64,000 nt of DNA, taken from NCBI GenBank assembly GCA_950295325.1, contig OX485803.1, positions 18,726,001-18,790,000 on the forward strand, given 5' to 3'. A model generated the notes under the pieces. That model saw only the letters and a list, made by a program, of their open reading frames with translations. It was not told the DNA's origin and ran no database searches. This document shows positions 43,570-56,889 of this stretch, piece after piece. The stretch comes from Polytrichum commune. Lineage: Eukaryota > Streptophyta > Polytrichopsida > Polytrichales > Polytrichaceae. The position numbers were made by a program, and so were the translations under genes. Each line of letters begins with the position of its first letter. The first letter of the stretch is position 1.

Positions 43570-45521
43570 GATCCATCTCTATCCACACTTGATAATGTTG
43601 TAGGATTGCTTCTTTTACTTCAAGTAGTCTTGGTCAAATGATTGCAGTTTTGAAAGCATCCCACCAATTGAGTTGGCGACTTTCACTTTTCAACCGGATT
43701 CACCACCTATGTGCCCTTTATGCCTAGTCATTCCAAATAAAAATACCCCCCCCCCCCTCCCCCACAACACACACACACACAAGAGTTAGCGGGGGCTTCT
43801 TATTCAAGTCTCGTCACAATCGGACACTCAATAAAAAAGAGCTTTACAAGCTACGTTGCCCTTCTTCACTCACATTATATTGGTGGATCAAGCTTTCGCC
43901 CATTGTCTAAGATTACCCACTATTGCCTCTCAAAGGAGTTTGGCTACTACAATCGCACACTATGATGAATATTGCCATTAAGTGTGGCTCATGTTCATTG
44001 CAAACTCATGGTGTTCGTATAGTTGATGAACAATTTGGGCAACATTATTATGAATAACCACTTAAACTTGGGTATTGTAGGCCAAAGCTAGTAATGAATT
44101 ATTAATTTAGTGTGCATTTAAATAAGATCATATGTGTAAAAGTCCAATGGTTAATGACTTCAGAATTAGCTTAACCTACAGTAATGGCAATACTCAATGT
44201 AGTGTAATTAGGTGATAGGAATGGAATAGTTATGTCAAGCTCAACTTAAAGTTGTCAAAAACATGCAATTTAGTCTTTGTAAAACCTCCGATAGAATCTG
44301 ACATGTTGCCCAGAATTATGACACCTCAAAATTTTGTTGGTCACATCAAATCTAACCTGACAATGTGACAAATAGGAGTCTCAAAATCTTGTATTACAAG
44401 GGCAACAATTGCATTAGCACGGTAAATATGACCAACAAAGTTTGGTTGAGTAGACTACACTTCCGTCTTATTATCTAGGGTGTCATACTGTTTCACAACC
44501 AGGACACATGACAATTTAGAGCATTCTGGACTGCAGCTCATTGATGAGCAGTGCAAAGCTTTATGCAATAAATACCTTTTAAAATAAGCCTAAATATAAA
44601 ACCTTGTTGCTTTTTGTCAACTCACTGGTTTGACTGCCACAAAATAGGTGTATAGTGCAGAACACACTTTCTGGTATGTTCTGTGAGACTACATCTACAC
44701 CAGTAAAAGCAAATCCATTATCGTTCATTGGTATGGATGATGGGACGTCAAGAGAATAAATCTTTAAGCTACAATTAACATGTGTTTTTTCGCATATCCC
44801 TTCAAACTAGGATTCTCATCCAATAGAATAAGGACAATGATTAACACCTTCTCTACACCTTTAAGATAAAGTTTTGTTGTTGGTCCCCAATCTCTCCCCT
44901 AAGTGCTTTCAATTGCCTTGAAGAATTCCACTAAGCACTTGGGAATTTGTCAGCGAATTCTTCCTAGACACACTGTGCATACAAATTGTAAAGGAACCCA
45001 AATTCCAAGGGCATTTCTTCGTACTCCCTGAAATGTCTTGAAGTAGGCCTCCTATGGGTGTTTCCGCCAGGCAATCCCTACACTTTGTTAGAGTAGCCTA
45101 ATTTGGGACCACCATAGTACTTCACATTTGGGTCAAAATTCTTCAACAAGGTCTGTTCTTCATACTGGAAGGACCAAGAACACTTGACTGCACAGCTCGG
45201 TAGGAAGCAAGCTCTCTCACACAGGGTAATACAACAATAAGAACAAGAGGAGGCATGTGGTCATAGATGATGGATTTTCAGATTTCAAAACCTAAGAAGG
45301 TGGAGCATGCTGTGGATATCTCTGCCCACAAAGAATAGTGATGAACAAACCAAGATTGAAGCTTGTTTCATATTGGCGACTACATGCTTTGACAGCCATA
45401 TCTGACACATCACACGAGCAACAATCATATAATTTCCTACAAAGAGATCACCTGATCCTTCAAACAGCTTACAAAGCTAACCTGGATTCTAATATGCAGT
45501 GCTGAAGGTTCAGATTGAAAA
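43570..45521. other. no gene seen; includes 3' flank of the SAC3A-like gene
   Basis: C12 at 43746-43757 and a short (AC)n run near 43767-43782. The part next to 45522 presumably holds the 3' UTR of the minus-strand gene, but I could not fix a polyadenylation site. Confidence 0.5.
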
Positions 45522-48500
45522 TTAGGAGCGGGCAAAGAAATCGTTGAGAGCAAGATTGGCATCTCCATGAGGAACCACATCTTCTGGCTCCGGCATGAAT
45601 AAGCTTGTAGTACTCATCTGCAGAGCATTGTATCACTTTAACATGTCAACAAGGAATACATAATCTCAGAAGTAAAATCAGCAACAGCAAGCACTCAGCA
45701 ATTCCAGTGGTAAGCCATTTAGACACAATCTGGTCAATTACACAATTAGAAACCTGAGTTCCAACAATTCTGTGACATCACCTACGAACCCCATGTGCTG
45801 CAGATGTTTCTGTTAGAGGTGTGCATCATGTTCCAATCAAATTTGTGAAAACCTTCATGCAGAGTGGCCTTGCAATATAATCGTAAATAATTAGGATTTA
45901 CCTTGGCATCCATAACTAACTCATTGGAGCCACCTTCATATTGAAGGTGAGAACCGTGACACCTTAGCCACTCCTCACAATCCTCAAGGCCATCGGTCTC
46001 GCCTTCAGCCCCTACTGTGCCAGTAAAGCCAAGAGTCCGTGCCAAAAATGACACTGGAATTGTAGGGCGATAGGAACGGGCCATACACTTGACAGCTTCA
46101 AATCGCATTTTCTCGACATACAGATCTGCGACAAGGGACAAACATAATGCCAAATTTCACCTATGTCAGACAAGAGATCCTGTGCAAGACTGCATAGATA
46201 ATATAACCACACTGACTGCCAATCTTTAAATTCTACAACATTGGGTTTTAACTTGTGAATGTAGAGCTCAACACATTTCTAAGACCACGGACTTCACTTG
46301 TTAACATTTCATCCAGGTTTGGAATAAACAGAGAAGTGTCTTATGCTGCATAATTCATAATTTTCGACAACATAATGAAACTTGGCATACCCATTAAGCA
46401 AGGGCTCAAATTTGGAGCTGTTCTGTACAAGCGGAAAAATGCTGTGTAGTTGCCAATTGCGACTGCGGTACGTACTGCCAGAGCATGTTTCACTACCTCG
46501 TCATTCTCCCCTTCCCTTGGCAATCTGCAAAAAACCCTCTGTTGAATATTCCACTACCAAGAATGGTGACCAAAGTGTAAAATACTCACAAATTCAACTA
46601 CTATGGCACTAAAAATCCACCCTGGCAGACCAATGTCCTTGCCTCTCCAAAGGAAGTATGAGAAACACTAATCTCATTGGCTCAAGAGCACATTGTTACA
46701 AGATGTTAGACATAAAAGGATGGGCACTGTCCTAAGCCACATAGCTAAGAGCTTGCACCTGCCTATTGTTTTTCAAAGCCATGAAACTACTATATAGTGA
46801 AGCTAACCTATATTGACAAGATTTTGTAAGCTGTCAGAAGTAGTCTTGAGTACACACTATGTTTAATAGATGAGACAAACATAACATATCTAAACTGTTT
46901 TGATAAGTACTAAGTTGCTCCTAAAATAGATCTCTCAATCAGAGAGCCTTAGAGCACATGTTGACTAACCTCGCCATGGCAGACAGAAGATCTCGACTAT
47001 TGCCACGTTGGAAGACAATGTACAACAAGCTATAGGCAGCAAACTCATTCCTGCACCCGTTTATACCTTCAGCATAGAGACCCTTGAGCTGGGTCTGACA
47101 CTGCAAAAGAAGATCAAATTCAGTCGCAGTCAATCATACAAACTTTCTTTACCTACCCTCATGATGTTTCCTTCACAAGACTGCAGAAACTCAAATGACT
47201 TCAACCATAGCAATTTGAATTGTCTTATCACTTCCAGAAACTTGATCATAGAAAATTTCAGGATAAGAATTTAGTTATGCAACCATATATGGCAGTCCAA
47301 ATATGAACATAATAGATTTTGTCTATGAAAAGAACACATGCTGTAAGTGAGGATCACTGAGAAGGAAACAAAAACATTGTGTAAGTGAGGAAATCTTCCA
47401 ACTCCACTTACTGACAGACACTTTGCAAACAACAACTTCACCTCATCTCCTTCATCACAAAGAGTGGGAACTGATCATAAATACAGATCATAACACACGA
47501 AAAGTAACAAGAACAGAGGAGAAGCCTTAAAAAAACAATATGGCACCTGATTGTATTCTGGCAGATCACCTGCCTCTAATGCCATGCGAGCATGTGTTTC
47601 ATATACCTGCCACATCCAGGCTTCTACATTGGTTACAAGAATATGAAGCTTCAAAAGCCAACACAGATTGTCTATACCCACAGCATAAGAGGATTTACTC
47701 GAGGAATAACCACATTAGAGCAGTAAATTGCAGACTCTTGATGTTGCTGTGGACATCCATCTTTACAGCATGAAAGAGCCTAGTTAAGATGAGATCATCT
47801 TCTACTTTGATAAAAAACTGAAGCCTAGGCAATGTGCAATTCAGTAAGGTATACACTAAGTTCCAGTAGCAATACACATTCTACAAAGGTATGACCATAA
47901 AAGTTGCAGTAGCAAATAACCTGCATGACCTGTATCCAGTACACAATTCATTATGATAGAAACGAGTAAGCTGAGAAAGAACTCGAACCTGGACTGTGAA
48001 TTCATCTCGGATTCGCTGTACAGTAAGATCTTGTCGAATAGATTTGAGTTGCTCGCATCTATAAAGATAATGTTTGGGGGTTGTTTGTACCATTGCTAAG
48101 GCTTTTCTCAAAACATCCTCTGGTCTAACCTGTAATTCATAAAGCAGACAAAACAGTTAGTCCTCAAAATGTAGTACTCGCTTCCCTATAACCAATTTAC
48201 AGAAGTGATCCTACCTTCTTACTTTGAAAGTGAACATTTGAACAGCCTTCCAGCCTACCGGCAACATGAAATATGCATCAAAATTTCATAACTAAATCTT
48301 ATAATGACTTTGGATCACTACACAGGAGGCCAATAGAGATTGTCGACAATCTCAAACTGAAACTAGAGCGGAATTTCAATGTGCAGTTAAGGATTAAGTC
48401 ACCAAGAACTGACAAGGAACATAACACTGCATGCAGGGAAAAGTACAGAACATGTTGTTTTGGAATAAATAAGTAAGCACTATAAGGGATTGCTCTCCGA

Positions 48501-51500
48501 CATCAGATGTGACCTTACAAGATGTACAGTCTATTAATACTGGTAAACATACACAATAAAAGCATGCAGAAGGCTATTTACTGAGGAGGAAGTGAGTTTC
48601 TCCCACCGTGTGGGGATCTGGTGCTGAAGTGAGACGAAGATAGCGCTTTTCAACCTCTTGACAAGTCCCACGCACTGTTAAGGAATCCCAGTCAATATCT
48701 TCTACAGCACGTCCATTTTGACCATCAGCGGAGTTCTGTGCCAATTGCAATGCAGTAGCTCTTCGTTGACTTGCACTACCTCCTCCCCTCCCTCTTCCAG
48801 ATCCTTTGCCTCCTCTGCTCAGGTCTTTACTTCTATCAAAACGTTTCGTCCGATTTTGGCGTCTTTTCTTCTCTTCTGGATTTTCAGTAGCAGCAAATGA
48901 GCCTAAATACATCCCTCCATTGTGCTCCTCCTCTTCTTCACTTTCACTAGAAGCATTTAGGCCTCCATTTGATGACAAGATGCCCTTCCGCACTCTTTTC
49001 AGCCCCCTTTTTGAAAAGGTCTTTGACTGCACATACAATTTAGATAACTTGTCAAATTTGACTAATGAAATTGTAACAAGCAGTCTTACAGAAGAAAGCA
49101 AAAGAAAATAGTTCAGTGGGTTGTATGGAATTCACAGCAATCCATTATCAATTGTCATAGTTGTTGACAATTGATGGGTTGTATGGAATTCACAGCAATC
49201 CATTATCAATTGTCATAGTTGTTGACAATTGATGGGTTGTATGGAATTCACAGCAATCCAGCCCATCAATTGTCATAGTTGTGGACCGACCCGTACACCA
49301 GCCCAGCAATCACAAGATCCCTAGGACTCATGATATGAATAGAGATCAGAATGTGCCCAATCTAGAACATTTAACAAAGAACAAACCAACGCACATGACA
49401 GTTGTGTGAATCCTAAGATGATTGTGTCAAGACCAGTAGAGCAAAACAAAGTATCATTCTGCTGCTCTGCTATGAACCATCTCAGTTATGCTCTTGCTGA
49501 GGAGTCTCCCAATCCAAATGACCTCAAGTAATATACCTATTTTAATGTCCCAAAATCAACTCACCCCGGACTGTTGATTATGTGAAACATTCTTGCTCCA
49601 AGACTCCTCTCGCTTTTCCCATTTTGTTGGTGATGACTGCCAAGCACAGCAAAATTGTTCTTCATGAGTTTCAAGCCAAGGACACCTTTAAAGCACTGAA
49701 TGAGTGCTGTGAATGAATTCATATCAAACAATAGCAGAGTGTTCAAATAGAACAAAAACTGGGTTTCTAGTCACTTCAAGAGATGTGGTGACTTCTATTG
49801 CCACTATTCCTTTCCCTGTACAGACACATATGCTTCAAAAATAGGAAGACAATGGATGTTGTCTCAAAACAATCGAGCAGGGTAGGTTATAATGTGTTTA
49901 ATTACCAAGCTGTCATTCTCTTTTGACAGATCTTCATGTCCCTTGTAAACAGGACGGAACGTTTGCGACCGTCCATGTTTGTCCTCTGAATCATCGACAC
50001 CTAGGGGCTCCCAGCGAGTTCTTGATTTCTTAGTTGGACTCCGCTCTGATTTCAAATCATTAGCCCGATGTTGGGATCCTCTGATAACATCGCAACAGAC
50101 ATAAATGTCAACATTGTATACAAGAATCAGGAGCCTCCACTTCTGACCATCAACAACCATTGATAATTAAACTCTACATCATTAGAACTTCAGAAAAAGC
50201 TAAGCTCATGTATATACTCAGGACAATGATGAATAATAACAAATTCAACTCACTCTTTGTTTGACGTAGTGGTTGCAGGCAACTGGAAAAGTGGCTCTGT
50301 ATCCCAGTCCTTTGTGAACAAGGTGCCATCTAATGAGGCCTTTGTTATCATCTACACAGAATCAATCCAATCAGTGTTATCCCTGTCCTAACCCAACTGA
50401 ACTGTATCTGCATTTGGTCATATGGTCATGTGTTCGGATATCTCACATACAAAGAATTCTCACCTATGCTCAACTGCAAAAAGAGTTATTCTGATTGCAC
50501 AAGAGGATTTAAGTAGGCACAATAAGCCAATTATGATCACTGAAAGATTGAGAATGTGTATGTATATAGAAATCTGCAAAGTATTTAAACATCTCATACC
50601 TTGCAGAATAGCAAGTAGAACGATGCAAAAGAGCTTGATGGACATCCATCTTAAAATGATATTTCATCCATCAAATAAATACTTCTGGATATATTTGAAA
50701 GCTAAATACTTCAGAAAATTTGTGCTTTTGAGTGGTGGGCTTGCACCGGCACTCACCTCTTTCATTATGTCTTGACAAGCTGATTTCTGACCTTCATCTT
50801 TACATCGTGAAAGAGCCCTTTCCACATAAGCCCGTAGTGATGCAGGAAACATTCCAGGCTGCAGGTAACAAAGCAATCTTTGTGAGCTACAAATTTACAA
50901 AGACATAAGTTCCTGCACATAGGCAATATAGCGTTGATTGAACAACCTCACTCAATGTTCTAGATACTGAACTAGAACAAGAGACAAGACATTCGTTCAA
51001 TCACATGAGAGCTCTTTTAAACATGGCTTTTGCCAAGGTCCTTCTGCCATTCCAAGGATCAGTATCATATCCTTGTCCTTTTCAACCTAAACAGGTAAAT
51101 ATTTCTCCTCTAGACCTCCTCCCATTATCGGGGTACCATGATCCAGAAGAAACAAAGGCTAAGATAGACAACAAGTCAAGCCTTAAGATCACCGAAGCTG
51201 ATTCTTCTCACCTGTAAAGTTGCATCAGCAACATCATCAGTAGTGTTGGAAGAGGACGATTGCTTAGCAGTCACACTGACGTAGGCTGGTTTTTGTGTTC
51301 CTTTTGTTGTCCCAAGACCTCCAGCATTTGGTGCAATGCGTGGATTGCTAGAAATCTGGAGCTTAGGATATTTGTTCTGCTGTTGCTGAAGATTGAGGGC
51401 TGCCTGAGCTTTCTGAAAAGCAATTGATTGCTGCGGAGGTTTGGTACTTGCTGGTTGCTGTATCAATGGTGGAAAATGCTTCTGGTTGAATTGCTCATTC

Positions 51501-54086
51501 TGAGGCTTTTGCCCAGAAGTATTGTTCCATGTCAATCCTGTACTTGATGATACACTTGTTGATACCTGCTGGAGTCAACCAGGTTGATTATGTGAGGCTT
51601 CCAGGACAAAACAACAAACTGGTGTCTTTGCAGGACAAGTATATGGACCCGGTGCAGACAATCTATGAATGAGAAAAGGTTGTTGAGAGAACCAAAAAGC
51701 ACCCAAACCCTTCCCACATGAATAGCACTCAGCAACAACATGAAATAAAAGCAACTTCATTGGGTTTGTTAAGTCAACATGCTAGGCCAAACACCATTTA
51801 TTTTCAGAGTACATGGGTCAAAAAGACTACAATTACAACATAAAGATGTGAGCATTATACTGTAGAACTGGTATGATCTGATCAGGCAAATGAGAACAAA
51901 CAACAGCTTTCAGATCATTGAACGAATCAATATACAAGGGCATGCCTGAGAAGATTGAGTTGCATTAAAAGACACTGTATTGGCTTGCCACGAAGACTGG
52001 AGTACAGTGCCAGGAGGAGGAGGTTGCTGTGCAGGTGGAGCTGCCACCACACTGGCATACGTTGGGGCTGGTACCGAGGCTGTAGGTATACCTGGAGCTG
52101 CTTGAGGAACAACACTTGTTTCAACACTTCCTTGTGAACTGGGTTGGAGACTGGCATAGTAATCAGCCCACTGCTGTACCAAATCTTGTTGTGGATACGG
52201 ATTAGTCGTCTCCAGGTTCACATTAGGAGTAATATAAGCTGTGTTACTGTTCGCACTGGGAGTTGCAAAGCCCGCATAATTGTAGTTACCATAGTTAGGG
52301 TCACTCCAAGAATTTTGGGGTTGCTCACTATATCCTGGATGCTGCTGGTAGGCTCCAGATTGATAGCCATTAGGATCATAATAAGTGGTTGTGCTTGGAT
52401 ATGTTGTTGTATCTGTATGTGAGCTTGAGTTTTGGTAATTACTAGGGGGAGCATATGGAGCTGTTGCACTTGCATAGGTGACCGTGTTTTGTGGATAGGA
52501 CTCAGTACCCTGCTGTGGGTAACTGTAATTGTTGTAGCCTTGATAGTTTGAATTTCCATATGTGAATTGCTCCCCTATTGGGTTATACCCTGGATACGGT
52601 TGAGCATATGCTTGAGAGCCATTTGCTGCAACAGTAATAGCTTGAGAATGAGGTCCGGAATTTGAGTTGGAAACCGCTGCTTGAGACTCTCCTACTCCAT
52701 ACTCAGAATACTCTTGGCCAGGCGGCTGCTGATGAGGATGACTGTAGTAGCTAGAGTACGTAGTATCAGTTCCTCCATTTGCTCCTCCTTGCCCACTTGC
52801 ACCCCAGGCTGGTGTTGTAGCTGAATTTGGTGGTAAAGGTGGTTGTGGAGGTGGCATTGAGGGCAGTGGAGGTGCCAGCCCTCCTTGACCAACTTGCCCT
52901 CTTTCCTGTCACCCAGATACACTCATAATGCTCAGGAACAAGAAAGAAGTCTAACTTTACAATTGTACATTAGGTTATTGTTCATTCAAAGAGCACCACA
53001 CAGGAACACCTACATGTCATAAGACGCTTTCTTGAGATCTATATGCCAAATGCATACACTCACTTTCCAGCCAGAGAAGTGTAGCAACTAGCATAAAAGA
53101 CAAGGTTCAGTCAAATGCCTTGACATTGGACGGAATAACTACAGGAAACCATACAACATTATCTAGGCTCATGATTTTGTCATTTATAATCAAGATGCAC
53201 TGCTACTCTCTGCAAAGGCATGAGACTAGCATGAATCATTCAGGCTGTTATCATGTACAATACAAGCCCACTTGGACCTGGGAAAATGTACCTACTCTCT
53301 GCAACTGAGAGAAGAACTTTCAGCAATTTCTCAAATTCTTCATTACTCTAAAACCACTTGCACTTAGACCCTAGTGCTGCTGAATTACTGACCACTTGAG
53401 GTGGCTTACAATTATTAGCTAAAGCTACCGCTCGTAAGGTAGTGCAGAGTCCTCATCGCCGACTTCACAAAAAATCTAACCACTTATCAGAACATGGTAC
53501 CATTTCGATAGTCTAGAAGTTTGTGAGGTAGATGAGACATAATTTCAGAAAATAAAATATAACAACTCCAACCAGGCCACCAGATCAGGAGAGATCACAG
53601 AAACCTCAGGAAATGACATGTGCTTCTCTGAGGTTACCCATGGGGACATCGTAGGAAACCTCATTCCCACAATATGGCGGCAGCTGGGCCATGTGCTAAA
53701 CCCCTCACTGTTGCAGTTAGCAATCCTCTTATTAAACTCGCACTCAAACTGCTGTAAGGAAATTGGTCCAAGAAAAAATTACGAACCTGTGATTGGTGGG
53801 GCGTATAATAGCCATACCAATGTTGATTGGGAGCGGACATATTTGGGTCAGGTATCATTGGTGGCTGCTCCTGAGGACGTTGCTGCTGACCACCACCGTC
53901 AGCTCCTGTATGGGGATTGATTGGGCCAGGAAAGGGCCGGAACTTCCCTGCTTTGTTCCCATGATCCCAGGTATTATTATTGTATGGTTGACCTCCCCAA
54001 GCATTGGCAGGCTCCGCATATGATGATGTCTCATACGAGGGTGCCGCATAAGAAGAGGTCCTCCTTTTGTCAAACTCATCTCCCAT
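45522..54086 (-). CDS. SAC3A: SAC3 family protein A-like (LENG8/SAC3/GANP domain), 14 coding exons
   Basis: Exons (minus): 54086-53787, 52905-51946, 51565-51212, 50858-50757, 50351-50254, 50080-49906, 49636-49565, 49026-48607, 48129-47989, 47606-47547, 47100-46970, 46524-46391, 46125-45902, 45617-45522. Their sum is 3267 nt, one open frame of 1088 codons plus stop. All introns are GT-AG except intron 2. The start ATG follows an in-frame TGA. Residues 1-540 are Q/P/Y/S/N-rich and probably disordered. A basic segment with [13 protein letters not shown] (about 738-750), probably a nuclear signal, and an RG-rich stretch come before the SAC3/GANP helical domain (about 795-1040; [27 protein letters not shown] and [10 protein letters not shown] motifs). 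The C-terminus ends NDFFARS. By family it is nuclear, related to the SAC3 subunit of the TREX-2 mRNA-export complex. Length and motif order fit plant SAC3A. I found no premature stop. Confidence 0.95.
49118..49290. repeat. 58-bp tandem repeat, nearly three units, inside intron 7
   Basis: Units start at 49118, 49176 and 49234, each beginning GGGTTGTATGGAATTCAC. Every unit also holds the inverted repeat CAATTGTCA...TGACAATTG, so the transcript can form one small hairpin per unit. The third unit is partial and diverges near 49265. It lies within the intron (49027-49564) and has no effect on the frame. Confidence 0.9.
51566..51945 (-). other. intron 2 of the SAC3A-like gene, GC-AG type
   Basis: The exon-intron border reads CTCAG|GCATG on the minus strand, and the 3' border is CAGCAG|GTATC. 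Frame continuity (phase 0 on both sides) requires the GC donor; the nearby GT at the CTT|GTATAT site would put the next exon out of frame. GC-AG introns are a known minority class handled by the major spliceosome. Confidence 0.75.
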
Positions 54087-54960
54087 CCCTGCCAGTATGA
54101 TGGACTTAGGTTTTCAGCTCAATACTTCGAGAAGTGAGTGATCTGCTCTTCCGGTGCATTAAATAGGTTCAGAACTTCTTCACGAACTCTATTTCCGACC
54201 GGGGAGATAATAAATCTTGCCCCGCCCTCAACCCCGCTATGATGGCCCAACCTCTTTTCCTTTTCTCTTTTTTCTTTTTCTTTCTTTCTGTTTCTTTCTC
54301 TTTCTCCTACTAAAAGTCAGTGTAATTTCCCACCGCAATGCATTTCCTGCTGGTCCCGGCAGAGACAATCGCATGCCAACAAAGCCCCCTTCTGATTAGG
54401 GTTTTGCAAGCAATCCCCCTATAAGCGAACAACCGAGTCCCTTTCGCAGCTCCCAATCTCAAGAACCCCTGTATACAACCTTCTCTCTTGCTAGCTCGGC
54501 TTCCCCTGGAAAACCAAGGCGCCAAACAAACCTTCTAACTTCCCACATACCTTCTATCTCCCCCGTATCGAAACCCCTTCCCTTCCAACCCAACAACTCC
54601 TCTCCCCTCACATATTCAATTCCCCAACCTCTCACCTCCTCATAACATCACATGAATCCCTCTACCCCTCGCCACCAAATTCGCAACCCTTGGAACACAC
54701 TTCTCCCCCTATCTCCGAAAATCTTCAAACAGGGGATGATGCCACCCCCTACCTTTACCCCAATTTCCACCAGCACAACGATAACAAGAGAGAGTTCGGC
54801 AACCATACCTTACATGAGACAAGGGCGTGAGCTGTGGACCTGATGCCTGACCACCATGAGATCCTCCTCCTCACACAATGCTCCCATCCTGTTTCCTTTC
54901 CATTAAGCCCTGCCCTGCAACGCAGCTTTCTTTCCTTTGGTTTGGTTTGGTTTTGCTTGG
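54087..54960 (-). promoter_or_regulatory. 5' UTR and promoter region of the SAC3A-like gene
   Basis: On the minus strand the sequence before the ATG holds a GA-rich tract (the complement of the pyrimidine run at 54252-54311) and a ...CTGGCAG|GG border just before the ATG that could be the 3' end of a leader intron. The block is richer in GC than the rest of the window and lacks stable open frames. I could not fix a TATA box or a start site, so the role rests on position. Confidence 0.45.
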
Positions 54961-55019
54961 CTTTTTCTTTAGCTTAGTGCGCAAGAGGCAGCCGCACAAT
55001 AGTTAGGAGAGGAGAAGCA

Positions 55020-56880
55020 GTGCCGAGCAAGGCAGGCAGGCAACGCAGGGGCAGCAGCCGCAGCTATGCTATGGTATGCTTGGTTATGTATGCCTCTCTT
55101 CTCTGCTCTTCCTCTTTGTCTTTCTCTTCGGTGTCTGTTGTGTGTCCAGCGGCGAACGGAATGCAGGCAAATGAAGGCTCCCGATGGCCATGCACTGACC
55201 TGCCGTTCCCCCGCCGTTCCCGCGCCGTCCTCGTTGCCAAATCGCCCTCGACTCCGAGCTGAGGCAAGGGTTCGCACTATTGCGTAGCGGGTATCTAAGC
55301 GCGACGGGTATCACTCGATGTACGTGCCGGATATTAAACCACAACGGTCAAGGCACCCACTCATCTACCATTCCACTGCCTTCCCTCAACTCCAACCTAA
55401 GGTAGCGTTCGCACCACGATTGGTCGGGTATCTACCGGTTATTTTTCAGGGTACACAACCGGGTATTAGTTCCCTGATGAACAAAATGAAAGCACAAAGG
55501 CCCCCCCCATGGCCATATACATACCTGCCGTTCCCCTTCATCCTTGTTGCCAAAACCCCTTGACTCCAGAGTTCGCACCATTGTTGTACAGGTATCTCTG
55601 CCCTACCCTGGTATCAATAATGGTACTTATCCGGGTATTAATAATAGACCGCGGTCCTATCAAATCCTTCAATACCATTGATACCCACTTCATATTTGCG
55701 CGTATACCTTCATAATGTTCCATGTAGTCAATTCCAAGGCACCAGTTTTTAGAATACATTTATTTCCCTTGTATTGTGAAACATAACCATGACTTCGACT
55801 CGATGTCTGCAATATTGTTGGTTCAATATTGTCCAGTATCCCATATCATGCCCTTTGGGTATCTGTAAGGAGGAATTCACAATATCACGTATCAATAGGA
55901 TATGGATACTTGAGGATATTTCCCTAAGGTAAATATCAAACACACATTTGAGGAAATTAACGTTATTGCCATACAATATGTTGTGTCCATAATCCTACAC
56001 AAAAGAAGAATAGAAAACAACGAGCCACTACCAACAGACGCATAACCACTATTAGATTCCCATATACACCAACTAGCGAACTAATAAGTAGGATGAAAAA
56101 TATAAGAATAAATGCCAACGAAAGCTAAGGAAGTATACCCAGCTGATAAGTGCCCATAGGCACCTGGCTAGTCTGGTTACTATAGTGCCCACCCCGGGAG
56201 GGGTTAGTAGTCCTACACCGTTGGTATTATGTCCCGAGGGCATAAAACCAAGGGTGGGTCGAACGGGCATTCCAATCACGTTGATCACAGGGTCAACATT
56301 TCTTCTCTTCTCTAGATACTTGACGATATGATTTTGTTTTCAATATCATTCAGGTCCATATATCATGCGAGCACCTTCATGTCTTGGACGATTTTTCCTA
56401 ATATGAATATGATCTAGAATGGTATTGATCCAGACAAATGGGTATACAAATGTTTTACGCCTTGACATATCCACTAAATATCAAGATTCTGATTGGTATC
56501 ACTATTTTGATGCCCACGGGTGTGTTTTTTTACTACCATTGTCAATGTTGATTATTGATACTAAGCATTCACCTATCTACTAGTTCAAGGTTTGCACCAG
56601 TTGAGCGGGTATCTTTGTTCAAACTTCAATCCGGGTATCACTCAGGGTATGTATCCAACATCAAATATCATACGAATGGAATGCAAAAAACGAAGGCACC
56701 TGATGGCCATGGACTTCTACATCGTTGCCCCATTGCCCCATTGCCCTTGATGCCAGATGATCCTCGAATATAAGGTAAGGCAGGGTTTGCATAATTGTTG
56801 TGCCAATATCTTTGGTCGACCAGGGTATCAGTTAGGGTGTGTGTATGGATATCAAATGTTAGATTCAGTTGGTATCACAT
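55020..56880. repeat. degenerate repeats upstream of the SAC3A-like gene
   Basis: A unit with the order GAATGCA..AAATGAAGGC, GATGGCCATG, CCTGCCGTTCCCC, CGTTGCCA, CTCGACTCC, GGTTCGCACTATTG and GGGTATC repeats is seen at about 55155-55345. It recurs in part at 55395-55470 and again at 55484-55660 and 56575-56880. GC content falls with distance from the gene. The GC-rich first copy carries overlapping frames on both strands that I consider incidental. The recurring GGGTATC word is the most visible sign. I do not recognise a known element. Confidence 0.55.
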
Positions 56881-56889
56881 ATTTCAGTG

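Noticed and set aside
54969-55344. Overlapping ORFs on both strands upstream of the SAC3A-like gene
   Set aside because: All frames are open because of local GC content, and the block is a degenerate repeat. No family resemblance.
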